Below are positions 1-12,985 of a stretch of DNA of 64,000 bases, piece after piece. This stretch comes from Erodium maritimum (Eukaryota > Streptophyta > Magnoliopsida > Geraniales > Geraniaceae): positions 39,391,825 through 39,455,824 of the forward strand of contig OY997591.1 of the NCBI GenBank assembly GCA_963921825.1, read 5' to 3'. The translations under genes and the position numbers were made by a program. The notes under the pieces are model-generated. The model made no database searches. It saw nothing but the letters and a program-made list of their open reading frames with translations, and had not been told where the DNA came from. The stretch's first letter is position 1. Every line of letters starts with the position of its first letter.

Positions 1-2162
1 TTTGTCCATTAAAGGACTCATATGGCCTCTACTTGTGTATACACATAGATATGCCTATTAAAGTACCCCAACTACTGTGGGAAGCCAATCCGAGATCGTT
101 TGGGCTCCAAACAAGTTTTTCTCTCATCTAGACATACTATAGTATGTAAGAAATAATTAGGAGTAACAAATTGTTCTTTTTGTCCATTAACGGACTCATA
201 AGGGCCTCTATTTGTGTATAGACATTGATATTCCTGATAAAGTGCCCCACCAACCGTGGGAAAACTCAATCCGAGACCGTTTGTGCTTCAAAAAAAATAG
301 CCTCTCATATACACATACACTATAGTATTTAAGAAATCAATAAGAGTAACAAATTGTTCTTTTTAGTCCATTAAATGACTCATATGGGCCTCTAGTTGTG
401 TACACAAATAGATATTCCTATTAAAGTACCCCAACTACTGTGAGAACCCAATCCGAGACTGTTTGGGATCCAAACAAGTTTTTCTCTCGTCTAGACATAC
501 TATAGTATGTAAGAAATAAGTAGGAGTAACAAATTGGTCTTTTTGTCCCTCAAAGGACTCATAAGGGCCTCTAGTTGTGTATAGACATTGATATGCCTAT
601 TGAAGTACCCCACCAACCGTGGAAAAACTGAATCGCTGACCGTTTGTGCTTCAAACGAAATAGCCTCTCATCTAGACATACTCTATAGTATTTAAGAAAT
701 GAATAGGAGTAACAAATTGTTCTTTTTGTCCATTAAAGGACTCATATGGCCTCTACTTGTGTATACACATAGATATGCCTATTAAAGTACCCCAACTACT
801 GTGGGAAGCCAATCCGAGATCGTTTGGGCTCCAAACAAGTTTTTCTCTCGTCTAGACATACTATAGTATGTAAGAAATAAATAGGAGTAACAAATTGTTC
901 TTTTTGTCCCTCAAAGGACTCATATGGCCTCTAGTTGTGTATACACATAGATATGCCTATTAAAGTACCCCAAATACTGTGGGAAGCCAATCTGAGATCG
1001 TTTGGGCTCCAAACAAGTTTTTCTCTCATCTAGACATACTATATAGTATGTAAAAAATAAATAGGAATAACAAATTGTTCTTTTTGTCCCTCAAAGGACT
1101 CATATGGCCTCTAGTTGTGTATACACATAGATATGCCTATTAAAGTACCCCAAAAACTGTGGGAAGCCAATCTGAGATCGTTTGGGCCAAACAAGTTTTT
1201 CTCTCATCTAGACATACTATATAGTATGTAAAAAATAAATATGAGTAACAAATTGTTCTTTTTGTCCCTCAAAGGACTCATAAGGGCCTCTAGTTGTGTA
1301 TAGACATTGATATGCCTATTGAAGTACCCCACCAACCGTGGAAAAACTGAATCGCTGACCGTTTGTGCTTCAAACGAAATACCCTCTCATCTAGACATAC
1401 TCTATAGTATTTAAGAAATGAATAGGAGTAACAAATTGTTCTTTTTGTCCATTAAAGGACTCATATGGCCTCTACTTGTGTATACACATAGATATGCCTA
1501 TTAAAGTACCCCAACTACTGTGGGAAGCCAATCCGAGATCGTTTGGGCCCCAAACAAGTTTTTCTCTCATCTAGACATACTATAGTATGTAAGAAATAAA
1601 TAGGAGTAACAAATTGTTCTTTTTGTCCCTCAAAGGACTCATATGGCCTCTAGTTGTGTATACACATAGATATGCCTATTAAAGTACCCCACCAACCGTT
1701 GAAAAACTCAATCCGAGAACATTTGTGCTTCAAACAAAATAGCCTCTCATCTAGACGTACACTATAGTATTTAAAAAATCAATAGGAGTAACAAATTGTT
1801 CTTTTCGTCCATTAAATGACTCATATGGCCCTCTTGTTGTGCATAGAAATAGATATTCCTATTAACGTACCCCAACTACTGTGAGAACCCAATCCGAGAT
1901 CGTTTGGGCTCTAAACAAGTTTTTCTCTCATCTAGACATACTAGTATGTAAGCTATAAAGAGGAGTAACACATTGTTCTTTTAGTCCATTAAATGACTCA
2001 TATGGGCCTCTAGTTGTGTATACAAATAGATATTCCTATTAAAGTACTCCAACTACTGTGGGAACCCAATCCGAGACCGTTTGGACTCCAAACAACTTTT
2101 TCTCTCATCTAGACATACCATAGTATGTAAGATATAAAGTGGACTTACAAATTGTTCTTTTT
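1..2162. repeat. Satellite, 15-monomer ancestral form of the HOR (partial copy)
   Basis: Tandem monomers of about 178-184 bp, counted from each GTCC. Starts are near 4, 182, 366, 545, 728, 906, 1086, 1264, 1447, 1625, 1807 and 1984. From 182 on, each monomer matches the HOR copies to the right in order (182 with 2885, 366 with 3069, and so on). Two extra monomers at about 1807-2162 (356 bp) are absent from all later copies. The monomer at 1264 also differs in its first half from its counterpart at 3967. There is no gene here: short open frames recur only because the repeat recurs. Confidence 0.93.
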
Positions 2163-5100
2163 GTCCCTCAATGAATTCATAAGGGCCTCTATTTGTGTAT
2201 AGAAATTGATATGCCTATTAAAGTGCCCCACCAACAGTGGGAAAACTCAATCCGAGACCGTTTGTGCTTCAAACAAAATAGCCTCTCATCTAGACATACA
2301 CTATAGTATTTTAGAAATCAATAAGAGTAACAAATTGTTCTTTTTGTCCCTCAAAGGACTCATATGGCCTCTAGTTGTGTATACACATAGATATGCTTAT
2401 TAAAGTACCCCAACTACTGTGGGAAGCTAATCCGAGACCGTTTGGGTCTCCAAACAAGTTTTTCACTCATCTAGACATACTATAGTATGTAAGAAATAAT
2501 TAGGAGTAACAAATTGTTCTTTTTGTCCCTCAAAGGACTCATAAGGGCCTCTATTTGTGTAGACATTGACATGCATGTTAAAGTGCCCCACCAACCGTGG
2601 GAAAACTCAATCCGAGACTGTTTGTGCTTCAAACAAAATAGCCTCTCATCTAGACATACACTATAGTATTTAAGAAATCAATAAGAGTAACAAATTGTTC
2701 TTTTAGTCCATTAAATGACTCATATGGGCCTCTAGTTGTGTATACAAATAGATATGCCTATTAAAGTACCCCAACTACTGTGGGAAGCCAATCCGAGACC
2801 GTTTGGGCTCCAAACAAGTTTTTCACTCATCTAGACATACTATAGTATGTAAGAAATAATTAGGAGTAACAAATTGTTCTTTTTGTCCATTAACGGACTC
2901 ATAAGGGCCTCTATTTGTGTATAGACATTGATATTCCTGATAAAGTGCCCCACCAACCGTGGGAAAACTCAATCCGAGACCGTTTGTGCTTCAAAAAAAA
3001 TAGCCTCTCATATACACATACACTATAGTATTTAAGAAATCAATAAGAGTAACAAATTGTTCTTTTTAGTCCATTAAATGACTCATATGGGCCTCTAGTT
3101 GTGTACACAAATAGATATTCCTATTAAAGTACCCCAACTACTGTGAGAACCCAATCCGAGACTGTTTGGGCTCCAAACAAGTTTTTCTCTCGTCTAGACA
3201 TACTATAGTATGTAAGAAATAAGTAGGAGTAACAAATTGGTCTTTTTGTCCCTCAAAGGACTCATAAGGGCCTCTAGTTGTGTATAGACATTGATATGCC
3301 TATTGAAGTACCCCACCAACCGTGGAAAAACTGAATCGCTGACCGTTTGTGCTTCAAACGAAATAGCCTCTCATCTAGACATACTCTATAGTATTTAAGA
3401 AATGAATAGGAGTAACAAATTGTTCTTTTTGTCCATTAAAGGACTCATATGGCCTCTACTTGTGTATACACATAGATATGCCTATTAAAGTACCCCAACT
3501 ACTGTGGGAAGCCAATCCGAGATCGTTTGGGCTCCAAACAAGTTTTTCTCTCATCTAGACATACTATAGTATGTAAGAAATAAATAGGAGTAACAAATTG
3601 TTCTTTTTGTCCCTCAAAGGACTCATATGGCCTCTAGTTGTGTATACACATAGATATGCCTATTAAAGTACCCCAAATACTGTGGGAAGCCAATCTGAGA
3701 TCGTTTGGGCTCCAAACAAGTTTTTCTCTCATCTAGACATACTATATAGTATGTAAAAAATAAATAGGAATAACAAATTGTTATTTTTGTCCCTCAAAGG
3801 ACTCATATGGCCTCTAGTTGTGTATACACATAGATATGCCTATTAAAGTACCCCAAATACTGTGGGAAGCCAATCTGAGATCGTTTGGGCCAAACAAGTT
3901 TTTCTCTCATCTAGACATACTATATAGTATGTAAAAAATAAATATGAGTAACAAATTGTTCTTTTTGTCCCTCAAAGGACTCATATGGCCTGTAGTTGTG
4001 TATACACATAGATATGCCTATTAAAGTACCCCACCAACCGTGGAAAAACTGAATCGCTGACCGTTTGTGCTTCAAACGAAATAGCCTCTCATCTAGACAT
4101 ACTCTATAGTATTTAAGAAATGAATAGGAGTAACAAATTGTTCTTTTTGTCCATTAAAGGACTCATATGGCCTCTACTTGTGTATACACATAGATATGCC
4201 TATTAAAGTACCCCAACTACTGTGCGAAGCCAATCCGAGATCGTTTGGGCTCCAAACAAGTTTTTCTCTCATCTAGACATACTATAGTATGTAAGAAATA
4301 AATAGGAGTAACAAATTGTTCTTTTTGTCCCTCAAAGGACTCATATGGCCTCTAGTTGTGTATACACATAGATATGCCTATTAAAGTACCCCACCAACCG
4401 TTGAAAAACTCAATCCGAGAACATTTGTGCTTCAAACAAAATAGCCTCTCATCTAGACGTACACTATAGTATTTAAAAAATCAATAGGAGTAACAAATTG
4501 TTCTTTTTGTCCCTCAAAGAATTCATAAGGGCCTCTATTTGTGTATAGAAATTGATATGCCTATTAAAGTGCCCCACCAACAGTGGGAAAACTCAATCCG
4601 AGACCGTTTGTGCTTCAAACAAAATAGCCTCTCATCTAGACATACACTATAGTATTTTAGAAATCAATAAGAGTAACAAATTGTTCTTTTTGTCCCTCAA
4701 AGGACTCATATGGCCTCTAGTTGTGTATACACATAGATATGCTTATTAAAGTACCCCAACTACTGTGGGAAGCTAATCCGAGACCGTTTGGGTCTCCAAA
4801 CAAGTTTTTCACTCATCTAGACATACTATAGTATGTAAGAAATAATTAGGAGTAACAAATTGTTCTTTTTGTCCCTCAAAGGACTCATAAGGGCCTCTAT
4901 TTGTGTAGACATTGACATGCATGTTAAAGTGCCCCACCAACCGTGGGAAAACTCAATCCGAGACTGTTTGTGCTTCAAACAAAATAGCCTCTCATCTAGA
5001 CATACACTATAGTATTTAAGAAATCAATAAGAGTAACAAATTGTTCTTTTAGTCCATTAAATGACTCATATGGGCCTCTAGTTGTGTATACAAATAGATA

Positions 5101-8100
5101 TGCCTATTAAAGTACCCCAACTACTGTGGGAAGCCAATCCGAGACCGTTTGGGCTCCAAACAAGTTTTTCACTCATCTAGACATACTATAGTATGTAAGA
5201 AATAATTAGGAGTAACAAATTGTTCTTTTTGTCCATTAACGGACTCATAAGGGCCTCTATTTGTGTATAGACATTGATATTCCTGATAAAGTGCCCCACC
5301 AACCGTGGGAAAACTCAATCCGAGACCGTTTGTGCTTCAAAAAAAATAGCCTCTCATATACACATACACTATAGTATTTAAGAAATCAATAAGAGTAACA
5401 AATTGTTCTTTTTAGTCCATTAAATGACTCATATGGGCCTCTAGTTGTGTACACAAATAGATATTCCTATTAAAGTACCCCAACTACTGTGAGAACCCAA
5501 TCCGAGACTGTTTGGGCTCCAAACAAGTTTTTCTCTCGTCTAGACATACTATAGTATGTAAGAAATAAGTAGGAGTAACAAATTGGTCTTTTTGTCCCTC
5601 AAAGGACTCATAAGGGCCTCTAGTTGTGTATAGACATTGATATGCCTATTGAAGTACCCCACCAACCGTGGAAAAACTGAATCGCTGACCGTTTGTGCTT
5701 CAAACGAAATAGCCTCTCATCTAGACATACTCTATAGTATTTAAGAAATGAATAGGAGTAACAAATTGTTCTTTTTGTCCATTAAAGGACTCATATGGCC
5801 TCTACTTGTGTATACACATAGATATGCCTATTAAAGTACCCCAACTACTGTGGGAAGCCAATCCGAGATCGTTTGGGCTCCAAACAAGTTTTTCTCTCAT
5901 CTAGACATACTATAGTATGTAAGAAATAAATAGGAGTAACAAATTGTTCTTTTTGTCCCTCAAAGGACTCATATGGCCTCTAGTTGTGTATACACATAGA
6001 TATGCCTATTAAAGTACCCCAAATACTGTGGGAAGCCAATCTGAGATCGTTTGGGCTCCAAACAAGTTTTTCTCTCATCTAGACATACTATATAGTATGT
6101 AAAAAATAAATAGGAATAACAAATTGTTATTTTTGTCCCTCAAAGGACTCATATGGCCTCTAGTTGTGTATACACATAGATATGCCTATTAAAGTACCCC
6201 AAATACTGTGGGAAGCCAATCTGAGATCGTTTGGGCCAAACAAGTTTTTCTCTCATCTAGACATACTATATAGTATGTAAAAAATAAATATGAGTAACAA
6301 ATTGTTCTTTTTGTCCCTCAAAGGACTCATATGGCCTGTAGTTGTGTATACACATAGATATGCCTATTAAAGTACCCCACCAACCGTGGAAAAACTGAAT
6401 CGCTGACCGTTTGTGCTTCAAACGAAATAGCCTCTCATCTAGACATACTCTATAGTATTTAAGAAATGAATAGGAGTAACAAATTGTTCTTTTTGTCCAT
6501 TAAAGGACTCATATGGCCTCTACTTGTGTATACACATAGATATGCCTATTAAAGTACCCCAACTACTGTGCGAAGCCAATCCGAGATCGTTTGGGCTCCA
6601 AACAAGTTTTTCTCTCATCTAGACATACTATAGTATGTAAGAAATAAATAGGAGTAACAAATTGTTCTTTTTGTCCCTCAAAGGACTCATATGGCCTCTA
6701 GTTGTGTATACACATAGATATGCCTATTAAAGTACCCCACCAACCGTTGAAAAACTCAATCCGAGAACATTTGTGCTTCAAACAAAATAGCCTCTCATCT
6801 AGACGTACACTATAGTATTTAAAAAATCAATAGGAGTAACAAATTGTTCTTTTTGTCCCTCAAAGAATTCATAAGGGCCTCTATTTGTGTATAGAAATTG
6901 ATATGCCTATTAAAGTGCCCCACCAACAGTGGGAAAACTCAATCCGAGACCGTTTGTGCTTCAAACAAAATAGCCTCTCATCTAGACATACACTATAGTA
7001 TTTTAGAAATCAATAAGAGTAACAAATTGTTCTTTTTGTCCCTCAAAGGACTCATATGGCCTCTAGTTGTGTATACACATAGATATGCTTATTAAAGTAC
7101 CCCAACTACTGTGGGAAGCTAATCCGAGACCGTTTGGGTCTCCAAACAAGTTTTTCACTCATCTAGACATACTATAGTATGTAAGAAATAATTAGGAGTA
7201 ACAAATTGTTCTTTTTGTCCCTCAAAGGACTCATAAGGGCCTCTATTTGTGTAGACATTGACATGCATGTTAAAGTGCCCCACCAACCGTGGGAAAACTC
7301 AATCCGAGACTGTTTGTGCTTCAAACAAAATAGCCTCTCATCTAGACATACACTATAGTATTTAAGAAATCAATAAGAGTAACAAATTGTTCTTTTAGTC
7401 CATTAAATGACTCATATGGGCCTCTAGTTGTGTATACAAATAGATATGCCTATTAAAGTACCCCAACTACTGTGGGAAGCCAATCCGAGACCGTTTGGGC
7501 TCCAAACAAGTTTTTCACTCATCTAGACATACTATAGTATGTAAGAAATAATTAGGAGTAACAAATTGTTCTTTTTGTCCATTAACGGACTCATAAGGGC
7601 CTCTATTTGTGTATAGACATTGATATTCCTGATAAAGTGCCCCACCAACCGTGGGAAAACTCAATCCGAGACCGTTTGTGCTTCAAAAAAAATAGCCTCT
7701 CATATACACATACACTATAGTATTTAAGAAATCAATAAGAGTAACAAATTGTTCTTTTTAGTCCATTAAATGACTCATATGGGCCTCTAGTTGTGTACAC
7801 AAATAGATATTCCTATTAAAGTACCCCAACTACTGTGAGAACCCAATCCGAGACTGTTTGGGCTCCAAACAAGTTTTTCTCTCGTCTAGACATACTATAG
7901 TATGTAAGAAATAAGTAGGAGTAACAAATTGGTCTTTTTGTCCCTCAAAGGACTCATAAGGGCCTCTAGTTGTGTATAGACATTGATATGCCTATTGAAG
8001 TACCCCACCAACCGTGGAAAAACTGAATCGCTGACCGTTTGTGCTTCAAACGAAATAGCCTCTCATCTAGACATACTCTATAGTATTTAAGAAATGAATA

Positions 8101-11100
8101 GGAGTAACAAATTGTTCTTTTTGTCCATTAAAGGACTCATATGGCCTCTACTTGTGTATACACATAGATATGCCTATTAAAGTACCCCAACTACTGTGGG
8201 AAGCCAATCCGAGATCGTTTGGGCTCCAAACAAGTTTTTCTCTCATCTAGACATACTATAGTATGTAAGAAATAAATAGGAGTAACAAATTGTTCTTTTT
8301 GTCCCTCAAAGGACTCATATGGCCTCTAGTTGTGTATACACATAGATATGCCTATTAAAGTACCCCAAATACTGTGGGAAGCCAATCTGAGATCGTTTGG
8401 GCTCCAAACAAGTTTTTCTCTCATCTAGACATACTATATAGTATGTAAAAAATAAATAGGAATAACAAATTGTTATTTTTGTCCCTCAAAGGACTCATAT
8501 GGCCTCTAGTTGTGTATACACATAGATATGCCTATTAAAGTACCCCAAATACTGTGGGAAGCCAATCTGAGATCGTTTGGGCCAAACAAGTTTTTCTCTC
8601 ATCTAGACATACTATATAGTATGTAAAAAATAAATATGAGTAACAAATTGTTCTTTTTGTCCCTCAAAGGACTCATATGGCCTGTAGTTGTGTATACACA
8701 TAGATATGCCTATTAAAGTACCCCACCAACCGTGGAAAAACTGAATCGCTGACCGTTTGTGCTTCAAACGAAATAGCCTCTCATCTAGACATACTCTATA
8801 GTATTTAAGAAATGAATAGGAGTAACAAATTGTTCTTTTTGTCCATTAAAGGACTCATATGGCCTCTACTTGTGTATACACATAGATATGCCTATTAAAG
8901 TACCCCAACTACTGTGCGAAGCCAATCCGAGATCGTTTGGGCTCCAAACAAGTTTTTCTCTCATCTAGACATACTATAGTATGTAAGAAATAAATAGGAG
9001 TAACAAATTGTTCTTTTTGTCCCTCAAAGGACTCATATGGCCTCTAGTTGTGTATACACATAGATATGCCTATTAAAGTACCCCACCAACCGTTGAAAAA
9101 CTCAATCCGAGAACATTTGTGCTTCAAACAAAATAGCCTCTCATCTAGACGTACACTATAGTATTTAAAAAATCAATAGGAGTAACAAATTGTTCTTTTT
9201 GTCCCTCAAAGAATTCATAAGGGCCTCTATTTGTGTATAGAAATTGATATGCCTATTAAAGTGCCCCACCAACAGTGGGAAAACTCAATCCGAGACCGTT
9301 TGTGCTTCAAACAAAATAGCCTCTCATCTAGACATACACTATAGTATTTTAGAAATCAATAAGAGTAACAAATTGTTCTTTTTGTCCCTCAAAGGACTCA
9401 TATGGCCTCTAGTTGTGTATACACATAGATATGCTTATTAAAGTACCCCAACTACTGTGGGAAGCTAATCCGAGACCGTTTGGGTCTCCAAACAAGTTTT
9501 TCACTCATCTAGACATACTATAGTATGTAAGAAATAATTAGGAGTAACAAATTGTTCTTTTTGTCCCTCAAAGGACTCATAAGGGCCTCTATTTGTGTAG
9601 ACATTGACATGCATGTTAAAGTGCCCCACCAACCGTGGGAAAACTCAATCCGAGACTGTTTGTGCTTCAAACAAAATAGCCTCTCATCTAGACATACACT
9701 ATAGTATTTAAGAAATCAATAAGAGTAACAAATTGTTCTTTTAGTCCATTAAATGACTCATATGGGCCTCTAGTTGTGTATACAAATAGATATGCCTATT
9801 AAAGTACCCCAACTACTGTGGGAAGCCAATCCGAGACCGTTTGGGCTCCAAACAAGTTTTTCACTCATCTAGACATACTATAGTATGTAAGAAATAATTA
9901 GGAGTAACAAATTGTTCTTTTTGTCCATTAACGGACTCATAAGGGCCTCTATTTGTGTATAGACATTGATATTCCTGATAAAGTGCCCCACCAACCGTGG
10001 GAAAACTCAATCCGAGACCGTTTGTGCTTCAAAAAAAATAGCCTCTCATATACACATACACTATAGTATTTAAGAAATCAATAAGAGTAACAAATTGTTC
10101 TTTTTAGTCCATTAAATGACTCATATGGGCCTCTAGTTGTGTACACAAATAGATATTCCTATTAAAGTACCCCAACTACTGTGAGAACCCAATCCGAGAC
10201 TGTTTGGGCTCCAAACAAGTTTTTCTCTCGTCTAGACATACTATAGTATGTAAGAAATAAGTAGGAGTAACAAATTGGTCTTTTTGTCCCTCAAAGGACT
10301 CATAAGGGCCTCTAGTTGTGTATAGACATTGATATGCCTATTGAAGTACCCCACCAACCGTGGAAAAACTGAATCGCTGACCGTTTGTGCTTCAAACGAA
10401 ATAGCCTCTCATCTAGACATACTCTATAGTATTTAAGAAATGAATAGGAGTAACAAATTGTTCTTTTTGTCCATTAAAGGACTCATATGGCCTCTACTTG
10501 TGTATACACATAGATATGCCTATTAAAGTACCCCAACTACTGTGGGAAGCCAATCCGAGATCGTTTGGGCTCCAAACAAGTTTTTCTCTCATCTAGACAT
10601 ACTATAGTATGTAAGAAATAAATAGGAGTAACAAATTGTTCTTTTTGTCCCTCAAAGGACTCATATGGCCTCTAGTTGTGTATACACATAGATATGCCTA
10701 TTAAAGTACCCCAAATACTGTGGGAAGCCAATCTGAGATCGTTTGGGCTCCAAACAAGTTTTTCTCTCATCTAGACATACTATATAGTATGTAAAAAATA
10801 AATAGGAATAACAAATTGTTATTTTTGTCCCTCAAAGGACTCATATGGCCTCTAGTTGTGTATACACATAGATATGCCTATTAAAGTACCCCAAATACTG
10901 TGGGAAGCCAATCTGAGATCGTTTGGGCCAAACAAGTTTTTCTCTCATCTAGACATACTATATAGTATGTAAAAAATAAATATGAGTAACAAATTGTTCT
11001 TTTTGTCCCTCAAAGGACTCATATGGCCTGTAGTTGTGTATACACATAGATATGCCTATTAAAGTACCCCACCAACCGTGGAAAAACTGAATCGCTGACC

Positions 11101-11546
11101 GTTTGTGCTTCAAACGAAATAGCCTCTCATCTAGACATACTCTATAGTATTTAAGAAATGAATAGGAGTAACAAATTGTTCTTTTTGTCCATTAAAGGAC
11201 TCATATGGCCTCTACTTGTGTATACACATAGATATGCCTATTAAAGTACCCCAACTACTGTGCGAAGCCAATCCGAGATCGTTTGGGCTCCAAACAAGTT
11301 TTTCTCTCATCTAGACATACTATAGTATGTAAGAAATAAATAGGAGTAACAAATTGTTCTTTTTGTCCCTCAAAGGACTCATATGGCCTCTAGTTGTGTA
11401 TACACATAGATATGCCTATTAAAGTACCCCACCAACCGTTGAAAAACTCAATCCGAGAACATTTGTGCTTCAAACAAAATAGCCTCTCATCTAGACGTAC
11501 ACTATAGTATTTAAAAAATCAATAGGAGTAACAAATTGTTCTTTTT
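2163..11546. repeat. Higher-order satellite repeat, four tandem 13-mers of 2346 bp
   Basis: Four consecutive units occupy 2163-4508, 4509-6854, 6855-9200 and 9201-11546. Each is exactly 2346 bp and made of 13 monomers; unit 1 starts are 2163, 2346, 2525, 2706, 2885, 3069, 3248, 3431, 3609, 3789, 3967, 4149 and 4327. I found no substitution or indel between units in the stretches I compared. Diagnostic variants recur in every unit, such as GTTATTTTTGTCC near unit position 1620 and GGCCTGTAG in monomer 11. Monomers within a unit differ visibly: type A contains CCAACTACTGTGGGAA and type B contains CCACCAACCGTGG, with A/B hybrids. This is the classic HOR pattern, with divergent neighbours and near-identical units, and it implies recent amplification of the whole block. 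Confidence 0.95.
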
Positions 11547-12985
11547 GTCCCTCAAAGAATTCATAAGGGCCTCTATTTGTGTATAGAAATTGATATGCCT
11601 ATTAAAGTGCCCCACCAACAGTGGGAAAACTCAATCTGAGACCGTTTGTGCTTCAAACAAAATAGCCTCTCATCTAGACATACACTATAGTATTTTAGAA
11701 ATCAATAAGAGTAACAAATTGTTCTTTTTGTCCCTCAAAGGACTCATATGGCCTCTAGTTGTGTATACACATAGATATGCCTATTAAAGTACCCCAACTA
11801 CTGTGGGAAGCTAATCCGAGACCGTTTGGTCTCCAAACAAGTTTTTCACTCATCTAGACATACTATAGTATGTAAGAAATAATTAGGAGTAACAAATTGT
11901 TCTTTTTGTCCCTCAAAGGACTCATAAGGTCCTCTATTTGTGTAGACATTGACATGCATGTTAAAGTGCCCCACCAACCGTGGGAAAACTCAATCCGAGA
12001 CTGTTTGTGCTTCAAACAAAATAACCTCTCATCTAGACATACACTATAGTATTTAAGAAATCAATAAGAGTAACAAATTGTTCTTTTAGTCCATTAAATG
12101 ACTCATATGGGCCTCTAGTTGTGTATACAAATAGATATGCCTATTAAAGTACCCCAACTACTGTGGGAAGCCAATCCGAGACCGTTTGGGCTCCAAACAA
12201 GTTTTTCACTCATCTAGACATACTATAGTATGTAAGAAATAATTAGGAGTAACAAATTGTTCTTTTTGTCCCTTAACGGACTCAAAAGGGCCTCTATTTG
12301 TGTATAGACATTGATATTCCTGATAAAGTGCCCCACCAACCGTGGGAAAACTCAATCCGAGACCGTTTGTGCTTCAAAAAAAATAGCCTCTCATATACAC
12401 ATACACTATAGTATTTAAGAAATCAATAAGAGTAACAAATTGTTCTTTTTAGTCCATTAAATGACTCATATGGGCCTCTAGTTGTGTACACAAATAGATA
12501 TTCCTATTAAAGTACCCCAACTACTGTGAGAACCCAATCCGAGACTGTTTGCGCTCCAAACAAGTTTTTCTCTCGTCTAGACATATTATAGTATGTAAGA
12601 AATAAGTAGGAGTAACAAATTGGTCTTTTTGTCCCTCAAAGGACTCATAAGGACCTCTAGTTGTGTATAGACATTGATATGCCTATTGAAGTACCCCACC
12701 AACCGTGGAAAAACTGAATCGCTGACCGTTTGTGCTTCAAACGAAATAGCCTCTCATCTAGACATACTCTATAGTATTTAAGAAATGAATAGGAGTAACA
12801 AATTGTTCTTTTTGTCCATTAAAGGACTCATATGGCCTCTAGTTGTGTATACACATAGATATGCCTATTAAAGTACCCCAACTACTGTGGGAAGCCAATC
12901 CGAGATCGTTTGGGCTCCAAACAAGTTTTTCTCTCATCTAGACATACTATAGTATGTAAGAAATATAGTTAGGAGTAACAAATTG
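11547..12985. repeat. Partial, diverging fifth HOR copy
   Basis: This continues the HOR in register for about eight monomers, now with private changes: CAATCTGAG for CAATCCGAG near 11635, one G lost near 11828, GGTCCTC near 11937, CTCAAAAGGG near 12285 and CATATTATAG near 12590. The register is lost near 12960-12985, where the expected next monomer is replaced by one resembling HOR position 5. It marks the right edge of the homogenised block. Confidence 0.85.

Noticed and set aside
2206-11787. Identical 65-codon open frames at 2206, 4552, 6898, 9244 and 11590
   Set aside because: They fall once per 2346-bp HOR unit and are satellite sequence; identity follows from repeat homogenisation, and there is no similarity to any protein family I know.
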